From NCBI RefSeq assembly GCF_001185345.1, contig NZ_KQ236744.1, positions 281,903 to 345,902 of the forward strand: DNA of 64,000 nucleotides, written 5' to 3'. This DNA is from Dorea sp. D27 (GTDB taxonomy: Bacteria > Bacillota > Clostridia > Lachnospirales > Lachnospiraceae). How positions within the stretch are numbered: position 1 is the stretch's first letter; each line of letters begins with the position of its first letter. Under the pieces are notes generated by a model. It ran no database searches and was not told the origin of the DNA. It worked only from the letters and a program-made list of their open reading frames with translations. A program made the position numbers and the translations under genes. Below are positions 1 through 7,812 of the stretch, piece by piece.

Positions 1-1104
1 TCTGTCACCGTCAGCTCTGATGAGGGGCAGGGCTTTACAGTGGAAGGCTGGACGAACCGTCCCATCCGCATACCAATCAAGGATGTACACAGCTGGAGCC
101 CGGAGGACCCGTATCTGTACAAGATTCATATATGTATGGGGGAGGATGAGGTTGACAGCTACTTTGCCATGCGTAAAATATCGGCGGAAAAGGACAGGAA
201 TGGTATTGTGCGCCTGTTCTTAAACAACCGCCCTTATTTCCAGAAAGGGGTGCTGGATCAGGGCTACTGGCCGGACGGATTGTATACGGCGCCGACGGAT
301 GAGGCCATGATATTTGATATCATGGAGATGAAGCGCCTTGGATTCAATATGCTGAGAAAGCATGTCAAGATAGAGCCTGAAAGATGGTATTACCACTGTG
401 ACAGGCTTGGCATGCTCGTATGGCAGGACATGGTGTGCGGAGGAGAGCCGTACCGGCACTCTTATGTCACCTATGCGGCCACGGTCATGGAACTGCTCCA
501 TATAAGGCCAAAAGACCGGTATTACCGACTGCTTGGAAGACGGGATGAAAAGAGCAGATCGAGGTTCATACAGGAAATGAAGGAGACGATCCACGCACTT
601 TATAACCACCCTTCCGTAGTTGTCTGGGTTATCTTTAATGAAGGATGGGGGCAGTTCGATGCCAACGCGGTGACAGCAATTGCGCGACGGGAAGATCCGA
701 CACGGCTTCTGGATCAGGCGAGCGGATGGTTTGACCAGGGCGGCGGGGACTTCAGAAGCGTACATAACTACTTCTTCCCATTGAAAGTACGGCCCGGGAA
801 AAGGGTGTATGCGCTTACGGAATTTGGAGGTTACTGCTGGAAGGCAGAGGGACACAGCATGTATCCCGGCCTGTACGGATACCGGATCTACGGCAGCAGG
901 GAAGAGCTGGGAAAAGGATATGCCGCGCTTATGACGCGGGGAGTAGAGCCCCTTGTGGAAAAGGGGCTGTCAGCGTCCATATATACACAGCTGTCGGATG
1001 TAGAGGAGGAGGTGAACGGAATCTATACGTATGACAGAGAAGTGCTGAAGATAGATGAGAATATAATAAGAAAATGTAATGACAGGCTCGTCTTAAACGG
1101 ATGA
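1..1104 (+). CDS. Glycoside hydrolase family 2 (beta-galactosidase/glucuronidase type), C-terminal part
   Basis: The reading frame is open from the first base, so the start lies outside the window and only the last 367 codons are seen. The visible part begins in the domain before the catalytic barrel (WSPEDPYLY, typical of GH2) and runs through the TIM barrel. The acid/base motif appears as VVVWVIFNEGWGQ (Asn-Glu pair at about nt 636-641), and the likely nucleophile Glu sits in YALTEFGGY (nt about 811-837). In the family these two glutamates perform retaining hydrolysis of beta-glycosides. The family fit is secure, but the substrate cannot be told. A promoter for the next gene starts 20 bp after the stop, so this appears to be the last gene of its unit. 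No signal peptide can be judged. Confidence 0.85.
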   Translation, partial: SVTVSSDEGQGFTVEGWTNRPIRIPIKDVHSWSPEDPYLYKIHICMGEDEVDSYFAMRKISAEKDRNGIVRLFLNNRPYFQKGVLDQGYWPDGLYTAPTDEAMIFDIMEMKRLGFNMLRKHVKIEPERWYYHCDRLGMLVWQDMVCGGEPYRHSYVTYAATVMELLHIRPKDRYYRLLGRRDEKSRSRFIQEMKETIHALYNHPSVVVWVIFNEGWGQFDANAVTAIARREDPTRLLDQASGWFDQGGGDFRSVHNYFFPLKVRPGKRVYALTEFGGYCWKAEGHSMYPGLYGYRIYGSREELGKGYAALMTRGVEPLVEKGLSASIYTQLSDVEEEVNGIYTYDREVLKIDENIIRKCNDRLVLNG

Positions 1105-1124
1105 GAAAAGGGGACATCATACAG

Positions 1125-1153
1125 TTGACGTGTTTTCACCAATTTGTTAGAAT
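1125..1153 (+). promoter_or_regulatory. Sigma-A type promoter for the HTH/acidic gene
   Basis: TTGACG at 1125-1130 and TAGAAT at 1148-1153 are separated by exactly 17 bp, close to the vegetative consensus. It lies about 105 bp before the ATG at 1261, leaving a leader with no obvious structure. It probably drives 1261 and dgt, which are 21 bp apart. Confidence 0.6.
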
Positions 1154-1260
1154 GAAAAAGGGAAAAGCATAGGTTTATGAAGAAACATATGAGTTTACAT
1201 ACAAACGATAAGACCTATTAGGAGAGTATATTTTTACAAATTAAATAAGGAGGACAAGTC

Positions 1261-2268
1261 ATGCTGGATCTAACATTTGGGGAGCAAGTCAAAATAATCT
1301 TAAGTCGTAAGGGAATGACGATCAAGGAACTCGCAGAAACTATTGAGGAACGCACGGGCAAGAAGATGTCACGCCAGAATCTGACGCAGAGGCTGGGACG
1401 AGATAATTTTCAGGAACAGGATATGCGTATGATAGCAGATATATTAGAGTGCCCGTTTACGCTTAGCATCCTTGAAGATAAAGACAGTCTGGAAAAGACC
1501 TCTAACTATAAAAATGAAGAAAAGAAAACGACTTCTCAACAGAAGCCGGAAGCCAGGGGGGACGAAGAGAAGGAAGACAAGCCTGCGGCAACTGAGCGGG
1601 ATATTACAATCGGGGAACTTGTAGAGATACATGAGGAACTGGATGCCTTGATTGAAGAAGAGACGGGAGAGCTGCCGCCACTGGATACTCCGGTGGAGGA
1701 GCTGCTGGAAGAGGTGGCCGCCCTGGAGGCAGAAGGCAGTGAAAGAAGCGGTGGGGATAGGCCGGACAGGATACATGAGCAGGAGGATAAGAAATCTCAC
1801 GGCTGGATATCATATCTGCAGAGGCGCAGGAAGAAGCCGGAGCAGTATGCCGCAGGAGAACGGGAATCTGAAGGTGGGGAGGATGCCCACGATGTGAGTG
1901 AAATATTCCCAGAGCAGGAGGACGCGTACGAGGAGGACGTGCCTGAGGCAGAGACGGAGCAGATGGAAGAGATGGATGCATCTTACGTTGACTACGATGG
2001 CGAGGAGGCCATGGATGAGATGTATGTAGAGCCCGAGGTGGAATATGACGACGAAGACCGGGTAAATGGCGACGTGAACCCGTACACGGGGCGGGAGTAT
2101 GAGACGAACAGCGTACGGATGCACCCGAACAGGATTGGCTATGTGCAGGTGTATGACCGGGAAGACCACGCGTGGACAGATATGACGGAATGGGCGTTCC
2201 TCGGCTATCAGGAGCGCAAGAAAGCGCTGCTCGGCAAGGACTATGAGCCGCCAATCTATCTTGACTGA
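1261..2268 (+). CDS. HTH-domain protein with long acidic linker (function unknown)
   Basis: This is a 335-residue protein. Residues 1-75 look like a Cro/C1-type helix-turn-helix (FGEQVKIILSRKGMTIKELAE, then a second helix with SRQNLTQRL). Residues 80-270 are low-complexity and very rich in Glu/Asp with short repeats, so probably disordered. A conserved-looking C-terminal block of about 60 residues (NPYTGREYETNSVRMHPNRIG) contains aromatic and basic residues. A clear RBS (GGAGGA, 6 bp before the ATG) fixes the start. The dgt gene follows 21 bp after its stop, so the two are probably co-transcribed. Proteins of this layout occur in Lachnospiraceae. The N-terminus suggests DNA binding, but no target is known and the function is open. 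Confidence 0.7.
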   Translation: MLDLTFGEQVKIILSRKGMTIKELAETIEERTGKKMSRQNLTQRLGRDNFQEQDMRMIADILECPFTLSILEDKDSLEKTSNYKNEEKKTTSQQKPEARGDEEKEDKPAATERDITIGELVEIHEELDALIEEETGELPPLDTPVEELLEEVAALEAEGSERSGGDRPDRIHEQEDKKSHGWISYLQRRRKKPEQYAAGERESEGGEDAHDVSEIFPEQEDAYEEDVPEAETEQMEEMDASYVDYDGEEAMDEMYVEPEVEYDDEDRVNGDVNPYTGREYETNSVRMHPNRIGYVQVYDREDHAWTDMTEWAFLGYQERKKALLGKDYEPPIYLD

Positions 2269-2289
2269 CGTAAGGAAACGGAAAGGGAA

Positions 2290-3723
2290 GTGTGGAAGAC
2301 AGTGAACTGGGAACAGCTGTTATCAACAAAAAGAAGCCGCGGAGCTTCGAATAAATATACGAAGTCTACAGACTTGAGAAGTGAATTTGAGAAGGACTAT
2401 CACCGGATTATCGGCAGTGCCTCTTTCCGCCGGCTGCAGGACAAGACGCAGGTATTTCCGCTGGATAAGAGTGACTTTATCCGTACGCGGCTCACGCATT
2501 CTCTGGAGGTGTCGTCGCTTGCGAAGTCGCTCGGACAGAATATCGGAGAAAATATACTCGTAAATAAGAAAGATTCAGGCTTCACGGCCGGTATGAAGGA
2601 GGATATATGCAATATCCTCCAGTGCGCGGGGCTCATTCATGATATAGGGAATCCGCCTTTCGGCCATTTTGGCGAGACTGCGATACGGGAATGGTTTGAG
2701 CGCAGACTCCCTGTGCTTGCGTACAACGGCCAGCCGATAGAAGAGGTGCTGACGCCGCAGATGCGGCAGGATTTTTATAATTTCGAGGGGAACGCACAGG
2801 CGCTCCGCCTCGTGACGAAGCTACATTTTCTCGTCGATGAGCAGGGAATGAACCTGACGTATGCACTGCTTAATACGATTGTGAAATACCCGGTTTCCTC
2901 TGTCGGCATCCATAAAAGCTCGGGCAACATCAAGGATAAGAAGATGGGGTATTATTTTGCGGACGAGGATATGTATGAAGAGATTGCGGCGCAGACGGGG
3001 ACGAACGGCCTGAGGCATCCGCTCACATTTATTCTTGAAGCGGCGGATGATATCGCGTACAAGACCGCGGATATTGAAGATGCGTTTGTCAAGGGCTTTA
3101 TCACGTATCATGAGCTTCTTGAGGAACTTAAGGAGCTGGAGGAGCGCTGTACGGACGCGGCACAGCCTGCATTTAAGCCGGCCGGCAAGCTGGAGGGATT
3201 ATACCGCAGAGGGAAGGAAAAGCATGTGAAGGATCCGGAGGAATACGCAATCAAGAACTGGATCGTTCGCGTGCAGGGAGTCCTCATCAGCTGCGCAACG
3301 TGCGGGTTCACTTCTAATTATGAAGCGATTATGGATGGCAGCTATACACATGATTTGTTCCACGAGACTTTTGCAGAAAAGCTGATGGATCTGCTCGGTG
3401 ATATGGCGTTCAGGAACGTATTCACTTCAGAGGCCATCTATAGGATGGAGGTGGCCGAAGCCGCCATGATTGATTTCCTGATGGAAAAGTTCGTAACGGC
3501 GGTAATCCACTATGACGTTCCCGGGCGGGACCTGAATTCTATAGATATGCGTATGGTATCGTTCATCTCGAGCAATTATAAGAATGCGTACCATTATCAC
3601 GCGGAAGGAAAGTCTGATGTCGAGAGGCTGTATCTGCGCCTTCTGCTCGTAACAGACTATATATGCGGAATGACGGACAGTTATGCAAAGAGACTTTATC
3701 AGGAACTGAAAGCGATTATTTAA
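2290..3723 (+). CDS. dgt: Deoxyguanosinetriphosphate triphosphohydrolase
   Basis: This 477-residue HD-domain enzyme hydrolyses dGTP (and often other dNTPs in this family) to the nucleoside and triphosphate, acting in nucleotide-pool control in the cytoplasm. The metal site is visible as His70 in THSLEVSS, the HD pair at 117-118 in GLIHDIGNPPFGHFGE, and a later Asp in EAADDIAYKTADIEDA. The start is a GTG at 2290 behind a GGAAAGGGAAG purine stretch. An in-frame GTG five codons on is possible. It lies 21 bp behind the HTH/acidic gene and is followed by an inverted repeat at 3732-3777. Length and motifs match the dgt type 2 family. Confidence 0.92.
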   Translation: MWKTVNWEQLLSTKRSRGASNKYTKSTDLRSEFEKDYHRIIGSASFRRLQDKTQVFPLDKSDFIRTRLTHSLEVSSLAKSLGQNIGENILVNKKDSGFTAGMKEDICNILQCAGLIHDIGNPPFGHFGETAIREWFERRLPVLAYNGQPIEEVLTPQMRQDFYNFEGNAQALRLVTKLHFLVDEQGMNLTYALLNTIVKYPVSSVGIHKSSGNIKDKKMGYYFADEDMYEEIAAQTGTNGLRHPLTFILEAADDIAYKTADIEDAFVKGFITYHELLEELKELEERCTDAAQPAFKPAGKLEGLYRRGKEKHVKDPEEYAIKNWIVRVQGVLISCATCGFTSNYEAIMDGSYTHDLFHETFAEKLMDLLGDMAFRNVFTSEAIYRMEVAEAAMIDFLMEKFVTAVIHYDVPGRDLNSIDMRMVSFISSNYKNAYHYHAEGKSDVERLYLRLLLVTDYICGMTDSYAKRLYQELKAII

Positions 3724-3731
3724 CATGTTTT

Positions 3732-3777
3732 ACTTCCATTCGGAATAGATTGTGATAAATGAACTACGAATGGAAGT
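3732..3777 (+). promoter_or_regulatory. Inverted repeat covering the RBS of the next gene
   Basis: The arms ACTTCCATTCG (3732-3742) and CGAATGGAAGT (3767-3777) are perfectly complementary, with a 24-nt loop. The right arm contains the only Shine-Dalgarno-like stretch (GGAAG, 3772-3776) for the ATG at 3781. When paired, the hairpin would hide the ribosome site. There is no U-run, so it is unlikely to be a simple terminator. It could also be an operator. Confidence 0.55.
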
Positions 3778-3780
3778 GAA

Positions 3781-4866
3781 ATGTTGAAACGTTTTATACG
3801 CTATCTGTATGAATACGAGAGTGGAAGAAGAATGCGGAACGTTGGTTTCGTGAAAGTGGACCAAAGCGACGACGAATGCATCGTACATATACACGGAAAA
3901 GGTCTTCGGCTTGAAGGAGAAAAAGAGCTGACCATATATCTCTTCTATGAGAAAGAGAAAGAATGTATCGGATTGCCGCAGGGAACGGTGGAAAATGTGA
4001 ATCCTGCGGTGAACTATCAGCTGCGGTATACGAAGGAGGATGTCGGCGAGCCATGTAATTATGACCTGATAGAGGGTATCATCATGGAGAACAGCTCGCA
4101 CCGAAAATACGCCGCGGTGTGGGATGACATGCCTGTGAATGTAAATGAGATGCGCCTGTGGACTCCCGCAGACCTGTCGCAGGGGACGGAGCCGGAAGAA
4201 ATGACGGAAATACCGGAAGAGCCGGATGTGCCGGATATTGAGAACGATAGGTCAGCACCGGTGCAGGAGGAAGAAGAGCCGGCCGGCGGGATGCCTGAGG
4301 AGGCAGAACGCAGGGAAGCAGCCGGTACCTTTCCCGGAGAGGAAGCAGCCGTCTCAGAGATGGAGGCCGCTGAAGAGGAGGAGGACGCAGAATACGGCAG
4401 CATTGAAGATCCGGAGGCTGCGGCAGAATCCACCGGAACGTTACAGATGGAGGCACTGGAAGAAACGGAAGTGAGAGAGACAGAATGCTGGACCAGTACA
4501 GACTGCAGCCCGTGCAGGGCGGCAGAACCCGTCAGGCCGGAACCGGACTGTCAGAAACAGAGCAAAAAATGTACAAAGATACAGCGGCAGGATATCGTGA
4601 ATCTGCCACGCTGCGAATGGAGACTCTCCAATAACAGCTTCCTGCTCCACGGATACTACAATTACCATCACCTCGTCATCATAGAGGAAGACGGGAACAT
4701 ATGGCTCGGAGTTCCGGGCATCTACCATCCGAAAGAAGCGAAAGCCGCCGAGGCTTTCGGTTTTCCGCAGTTTATAAAAGCAGAAAAGCTGAATGTAGAC
4801 CTAAGTGAAGATGAGAGAAATGACGGGGAAGAATTTGGCTACTGGTGCCGTCATATAAGACGATAA
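3781..4866 (+). CDS. Conserved acidic protein of unknown function, two folded ends and a disordered middle
   Basis: This is a 361-residue protein without signal peptide or membrane segment. Residues 1-125 form one block (begins MLKRFIRYLYEYESG; beta-rich, with YLFYEKEKE). Residues 135-265 are Glu/Pro/Ala-rich and probably disordered. Residues 275-360 form a second block with many aromatics (CEWRLSNNSFLLHGYYNYHH, GEEFGYWCRH). The layout recalls a Lachnospiraceae family often labelled DUF6128, but that name is from memory and was not checked. Its start lies inside a hairpin that hides the RBS (3732-3777). It has the same general plan (folded end, acidic linker, folded end) as the protein at 1261-2268, on the other side of dgt. 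Confidence 0.65.
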   Translation: MLKRFIRYLYEYESGRRMRNVGFVKVDQSDDECIVHIHGKGLRLEGEKELTIYLFYEKEKECIGLPQGTVENVNPAVNYQLRYTKEDVGEPCNYDLIEGIIMENSSHRKYAAVWDDMPVNVNEMRLWTPADLSQGTEPEEMTEIPEEPDVPDIENDRSAPVQEEEEPAGGMPEEAERREAAGTFPGEEAAVSEMEAAEEEEDAEYGSIEDPEAAAESTGTLQMEALEETEVRETECWTSTDCSPCRAAEPVRPEPDCQKQSKKCTKIQRQDIVNLPRCEWRLSNNSFLLHGYYNYHHLVIIEEDGNIWLGVPGIYHPKEAKAAEAFGFPQFIKAEKLNVDLSEDERNDGEEFGYWCRHIRR

Positions 4867-4869
4867 AAG

Positions 4870-4940
4870 TTAAGTTGGGGACGTAGTAAACTTCAAAAGG
4901 GTTACGTCCCCAATTGACATACGACCTGTACCTAAATGAG
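4870..4940 (+). repeat. Dispersed intergenic repeat, copy 1
   Basis: This stretch can fold into a hairpin (GGGGACGTA ... TACGTCCCC, 4877-4911) followed by a tail ending GACCTGTACCTAAATG. The same elements recur in inverted orientation at 12831-12904, with the hairpin stem, loop and tail all recognisably conserved but not identical. Here it fills the gap between the gene at 3781 and tadA, so it forms the 5' leader of tadA if transcription starts upstream. Confidence 0.7.
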
Positions 4941-4957
4941 GAAAGGGGTGTACCCAA

Positions 4958-5434
4958 ATGGACAGTATAGACGAAAAGTTTATGAGGGAGGCCATCAGAC
5001 AGGCGGGAAAGGCGTATGCCCTGAACGAGACGCCTATCGGCTGTGTAATCGTATATGAAGGAAAGATTATCGGCCGCGGCTATAACCGGAGGAATACAGA
5101 TAAGAATACGCTGGCCCATGCGGAGATTACGGCAATCCGCAAAGCGAGCAGGAAGATGGGAGACTGGCGGCTGGAGGGATGTACGCTGTATGTGACACTG
5201 GAGCCGTGCCCCATGTGTGCAGGAGCGATTGTCCAGTCCAGGATGGACAGGGTTGTAGTCGGCTGTATGAATCCGAAGGCAGGGTGTGCGGGTTCCGTTC
5301 TGAATGTATTGCAGACAGAAGGGTTCAACCATCAGACAGAGCTTACGACCGGTGTGTGCCAGGAGGAGTGCAGCGGCATGATGAAGACGTTTTTTAAGGA
5401 ACTCAGACAAGCTAAGAAGAAAAAAGTGAATTAA
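4958..5434 (+). CDS. tadA: tRNA-specific adenosine deaminase
   Basis: This 158-residue zinc enzyme converts A34 to inosine in the tRNA-Arg(ACG) anticodon, allowing one tRNA to read several Arg codons. The deaminase signature is complete: His54-Ala-Glu56 (LAHAEITAI) and PCPMC with Cys84 and Cys87 bind zinc and the catalytic water. NETPIGCVIV near residue 23 is also typical. The start ATG is preceded by GAGGAAAGGGGTG. It is followed by a strong hairpin at 5461-5499, so the transcript likely ends there. Guanine and cytidine deaminases share the fold, but length and residues fit TadA best. Confidence 0.93.
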   Translation: MDSIDEKFMREAIRQAGKAYALNETPIGCVIVYEGKIIGRGYNRRNTDKNTLAHAEITAIRKASRKMGDWRLEGCTLYVTLEPCPMCAGAIVQSRMDRVVVGCMNPKAGCAGSVLNVLQTEGFNHQTELTTGVCQEECSGMMKTFFKELRQAKKKKVN

Positions 5435-5460
5435 TTACGTAAGCTGACATGGCAGCACAC

Positions 5461-5499
5461 AGAGGACCGGAAAGGCATATATGCCCTTCCGGTCCTCCT
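5461..5499. terminator. Strong hairpin between converging tadA and methyltransferase genes
   Basis: The arms AGAGGACCGGAAAGGCAT (5461-5478) and ATGCCCTTCCGGTCCTCCT (5481-5499) pair almost perfectly. A T-rich stretch follows on the plus strand. The plus-strand gene tadA and the minus-strand methyltransferase run towards it, so it probably ends at least the tadA transcript. Confidence 0.65.
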
Positions 5500-5507
5500 T
5501 GATGTTC

Positions 5508-6287
5508 TTATTTTACCGCGTGTACTTTTATTCTCTGGAAGGTCTCAAAGCAGGTACCGTCGGGCTGCTTTGCCTTACGAATCATTGCTTGGATTATATC
5601 ATGCCTGAACCGGTCTTTCTTTTCAGCGGGTATGCACTGAAGAAAAGGAACGATGCAGGGCTGGTCTATCCATCTGATCATTTCATCTGTATCAGTGAAA
5701 TACCTGTCGGCATTTTCTTCTTCTACATATACGCTGGAAAAGCCACCGTCTCTGATGAGCTTTTCATATTCCGCTCTTTCCGGCATGAACCATGGCCAGT
5801 CAAAGTCCTGGAAATATTCTTTAAAAATGTCGTCTTTCATGAGAGCACGTACGGTATGTATGAAATTTTCTGTCGTTCCATCGCCGGCAAAGTTCCACTG
5901 TATGATTCCACCTGGTTTTAAAGCTTTGTAGACATTACGGATAAGCCGGATGTGGTTTTTCACCCAGTGCAGTGCTGCATTTGAATATATGACGTCGAAT
6001 TCATTCGTATAATCCATCTCATTGATGTCCATTTGAATAAAATCTAAATTGTCCCTTTTATTCTGCATTGCGGTCTGAATCATACCTTCGGAAGCATCCA
6101 GTCCTACAATGCGGCCATCCGGAACGAGCAAAGCAAGCTGATCCGTCAGGACACCGTCCCCGCAGCCCAGGTCAAGTATTGCTTCATTGCCATTAAGCTC
6201 CAGTTCTGCCATGAGCCTGCGTCCCCATTCCTTTTGATGCCTTGAGGCTTGCCTGTACTTCTTACCATTGAATTCAAACGTTCCCAT
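5508..6287 (-). CDS. Class I SAM-dependent methyltransferase (trans-aconitate methyltransferase-like)
   Basis: This is a 259-residue cytoplasmic methyltransferase. Motif I (AILDLGCGDG, residues 36-45) binds SAM, GLDASEGMI is motif II, and VIYSNAALHWV with ALKPGG are motifs IV/V. ALHWV is characteristic of the Tam-like and UbiE-like group. The start at 6287 is chosen because AGGAGGT lies 7 nt upstream. A longer frame to 6347 has no RBS. It stands alone between tadA and the SRP RNA. The methyl acceptor is unknown. Trans-aconitate is the nearest named substrate but is only a guess. Confidence 0.85.
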   Translation of the reverse strand: MGTFEFNGKKYRQASRHQKEWGRRLMAELELNGNEAILDLGCGDGVLTDQLALLVPDGRIVGLDASEGMIQTAMQNKRDNLDFIQMDINEMDYTNEFDVIYSNAALHWVKNHIRLIRNVYKALKPGGIIQWNFAGDGTTENFIHTVRALMKDDIFKEYFQDFDWPWFMPERAEYEKLIRDGGFSSVYVEEENADRYFTDTDEMIRWIDQPCIVPFLQCIPAEKKDRFRHDIIQAMIRKAKQPDGTCFETFQRIKVHAVK

Positions 6288-6413
6288 ATAGAAACCTCCT
6301 GCTGATTTATAGCGATTAAAATACAGTATAACATAGAACGCTGCCAATATTGTTAAATATGCTTATTTAGTGTGAAAGATGTATAAGAAGCTATACATTG
6401 AGATGTTTTTTTT

Positions 6414-6677
6414 TCGTGCGTTACGCTTCGAACGAAATCCATAAACGTTACCTTGACAGTTAACTCAGCCCAGGCACCCTTACGGCACCCGGAAGATTCT
6501 GCTTAGTGCTGCTTCGTTCCCGACCTGACACGATTCACAGATTTCCGTCGCGTAAGACCCAAGCCTCAACGCCACTTGTCAAGGGCAGCTTTACAAATCT
6601 TTGCCCTCTGCGTAACATCACCCCTGCTATAGCGGATTGCAGGTACAAGGTACCGCTAACACCCCGGCTGCACGAGC
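6414..6677 (-). ncRNA. ffs: Signal recognition particle RNA, large bacterial type
   Basis: The minus strand carries the SRP Alu domain near its 5' end (GTACCTTGTACCTGCAATCC and AGCAGGGGTG) and the universally conserved domain IV loop (GTCAGGTCGGGAACGAAGCA), which binds Ffh. The two ends pair as TCGTGC (5') and GCACGA (3'), giving a length of about 264 nt like the Bacillus scRNA. An exact-consensus promoter lies directly upstream. No U-run follows the 3' end, so the mature end is probably made by processing. This RNA directs membrane protein targeting with Ffh/FtsY. Confidence 0.92.
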
Positions 6678-6681
6678 TTAT

Positions 6682-6710
6682 ATTATAGCGTGTTTTGGGA
6701 GAAATGTCAA
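6682..6710 (-). promoter_or_regulatory. Consensus promoter of the SRP RNA gene
   Basis: On the minus strand TTGACA (6705-6710) and TATAAT (6682-6687) are exactly consensus, with a 17-bp spacer. Transcription would begin about 7-10 nt later, at the 5' end of the SRP RNA, as expected for a highly expressed stable RNA. Confidence 0.85.
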
Positions 6711-6795
6711 TCAGGAACGAAAGAAGCGGGCTGTTTTTATGAAATTATCGGCTTACGTGGTGCAAATATGGTATAATTATATTGAGGTGAGGAGT

Positions 6796-7812
6796 ATGTT
6801 ACAGATAAAAGCAGCATTTACTAAAGTTACTGCCTCTGTTATGATAGCTGTATCTTTAGCGGCCTGCTGTGTAGTGCAGCTGTGCGCCAAGCAGCCCGGG
6901 GAAATCCGCTATCTGGCTGTCGGTGACAGCATACCGAATGGATATTCCTGTGACGACACGGAGATCTCTCCGTACCCCGAGGTTGTACGCGCCCAATACG
7001 CCCGGGATAAAGGAGTACCCGTAGAATTGGTCAATATTGCCCAAAACGGTATAAGCACGGTACGTTTCAACGCATCAAAGCTCGGGGAAGAAGAGGTTCT
7101 GGAACATATCCGCAAAGCAGATGTCATCACAGTCACGATTGGGGCAAACGACCTGATTGACGCATTTAAGATGGCATGCCAGGATGTACTCGGAAGGGAA
7201 GAGAGATTCTGGAATATCAGCGATGCGATGGAAATGCTGAACGCGGAGATGAAAGCCCATCCAACAACGGTACTGAAGGCAATCGGGGCAATAGCTGGAT
7301 GGGACTACGATGCATTTGAAGAGAGCTATTGCACGATGATGGACGGGATTACCGGGGAGGCAGAGGAATCCGCGCTGATTGTCGTCACCGATATCTATAA
7401 CCCGACAACCGGTCTGGGAATGCCCGGGACGCTTGGTATGGTGGTGGACAGTATCATTGACAAGATGAACAGCATCATAGCGGCCCATGCGGATGAATAT
7501 GGCTACCATACCGTGGACTTGGACGAAGCGGGAATCAGCAGCCATGTACAAAAGGACGGACTGCACCCGACACAGGAAGGACAGCAGATTATCGCAGATG
7601 TGGTACTTCAGGAGCTTGCGGTCATGGAACAAGAAGAGGAAGGGACTCCAAGATCAGGCTCTGCATGTGAAAGCGGGGACCAAAGCGGCCGTATGTGGAA
7701 CTATATGGCTGTGGCCGGCATTGGCGTGACGGGAACCATCCTTATTATATTGGGAGTCTGGAAAGGGAAGAAGCGGGAGAAAGAAGATGAAGATACTACT
7801 GGCTGCAATTAA
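6796..7812 (+). CDS. SGNH/GDSL-family hydrolase, membrane-anchored
   Basis: This is a 338-residue secreted or surface-anchored esterase-type protein. A hydrophobic signal (residues 7-30) contains SLAAC, a possible lipobox with Cys24. The catalytic blocks are GDS (Ser45, block I), GAND (116-119, block III) and DGLHP (Asp254, His257, block V). A C-terminal membrane segment (about 301-317) is followed by a basic/acidic tail. SGNH enzymes hydrolyse acyl or acetyl esters of lipids, sugars or cell-wall polymers; the substrate here is unknown. The ATG at 6796 has GAGGTGAGG upstream. A longer frame from 6637 would run over the SRP gene promoter and is rejected. Its end overlaps the next gene by 26 bp, suggesting translational coupling. 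Confidence 0.87.
   Translation: MLQIKAAFTKVTASVMIAVSLAACCVVQLCAKQPGEIRYLAVGDSIPNGYSCDDTEISPYPEVVRAQYARDKGVPVELVNIAQNGISTVRFNASKLGEEEVLEHIRKADVITVTIGANDLIDAFKMACQDVLGREERFWNISDAMEMLNAEMKAHPTTVLKAIGAIAGWDYDAFEESYCTMMDGITGEAEESALIVVTDIYNPTTGLGMPGTLGMVVDSIIDKMNSIIAAHADEYGYHTVDLDEAGISSHVQKDGLHPTQEGQQIIADVVLQELAVMEQEEEGTPRSGSACESGDQSGRMWNYMAVAGIGVTGTILIILGVWKGKKREKEDEDTTGCN

Noticed and set aside
220..855. 211-codon minus-strand frame opposite the GH2 gene
   Set aside because: It lies fully opposite a conserved enzyme domain, with no RBS and no motif.
1604..2329. 241-codon minus-strand Pro/Ser-rich frame
   Set aside because: It arises from the Glu-rich linker codons of the plus-strand gene read backwards.
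6637..6795. N-terminal extension of the SGNH hydrolase
   Set aside because: It would run through the SRP RNA gene and its consensus promoter. The RBS fits ATG 6796.
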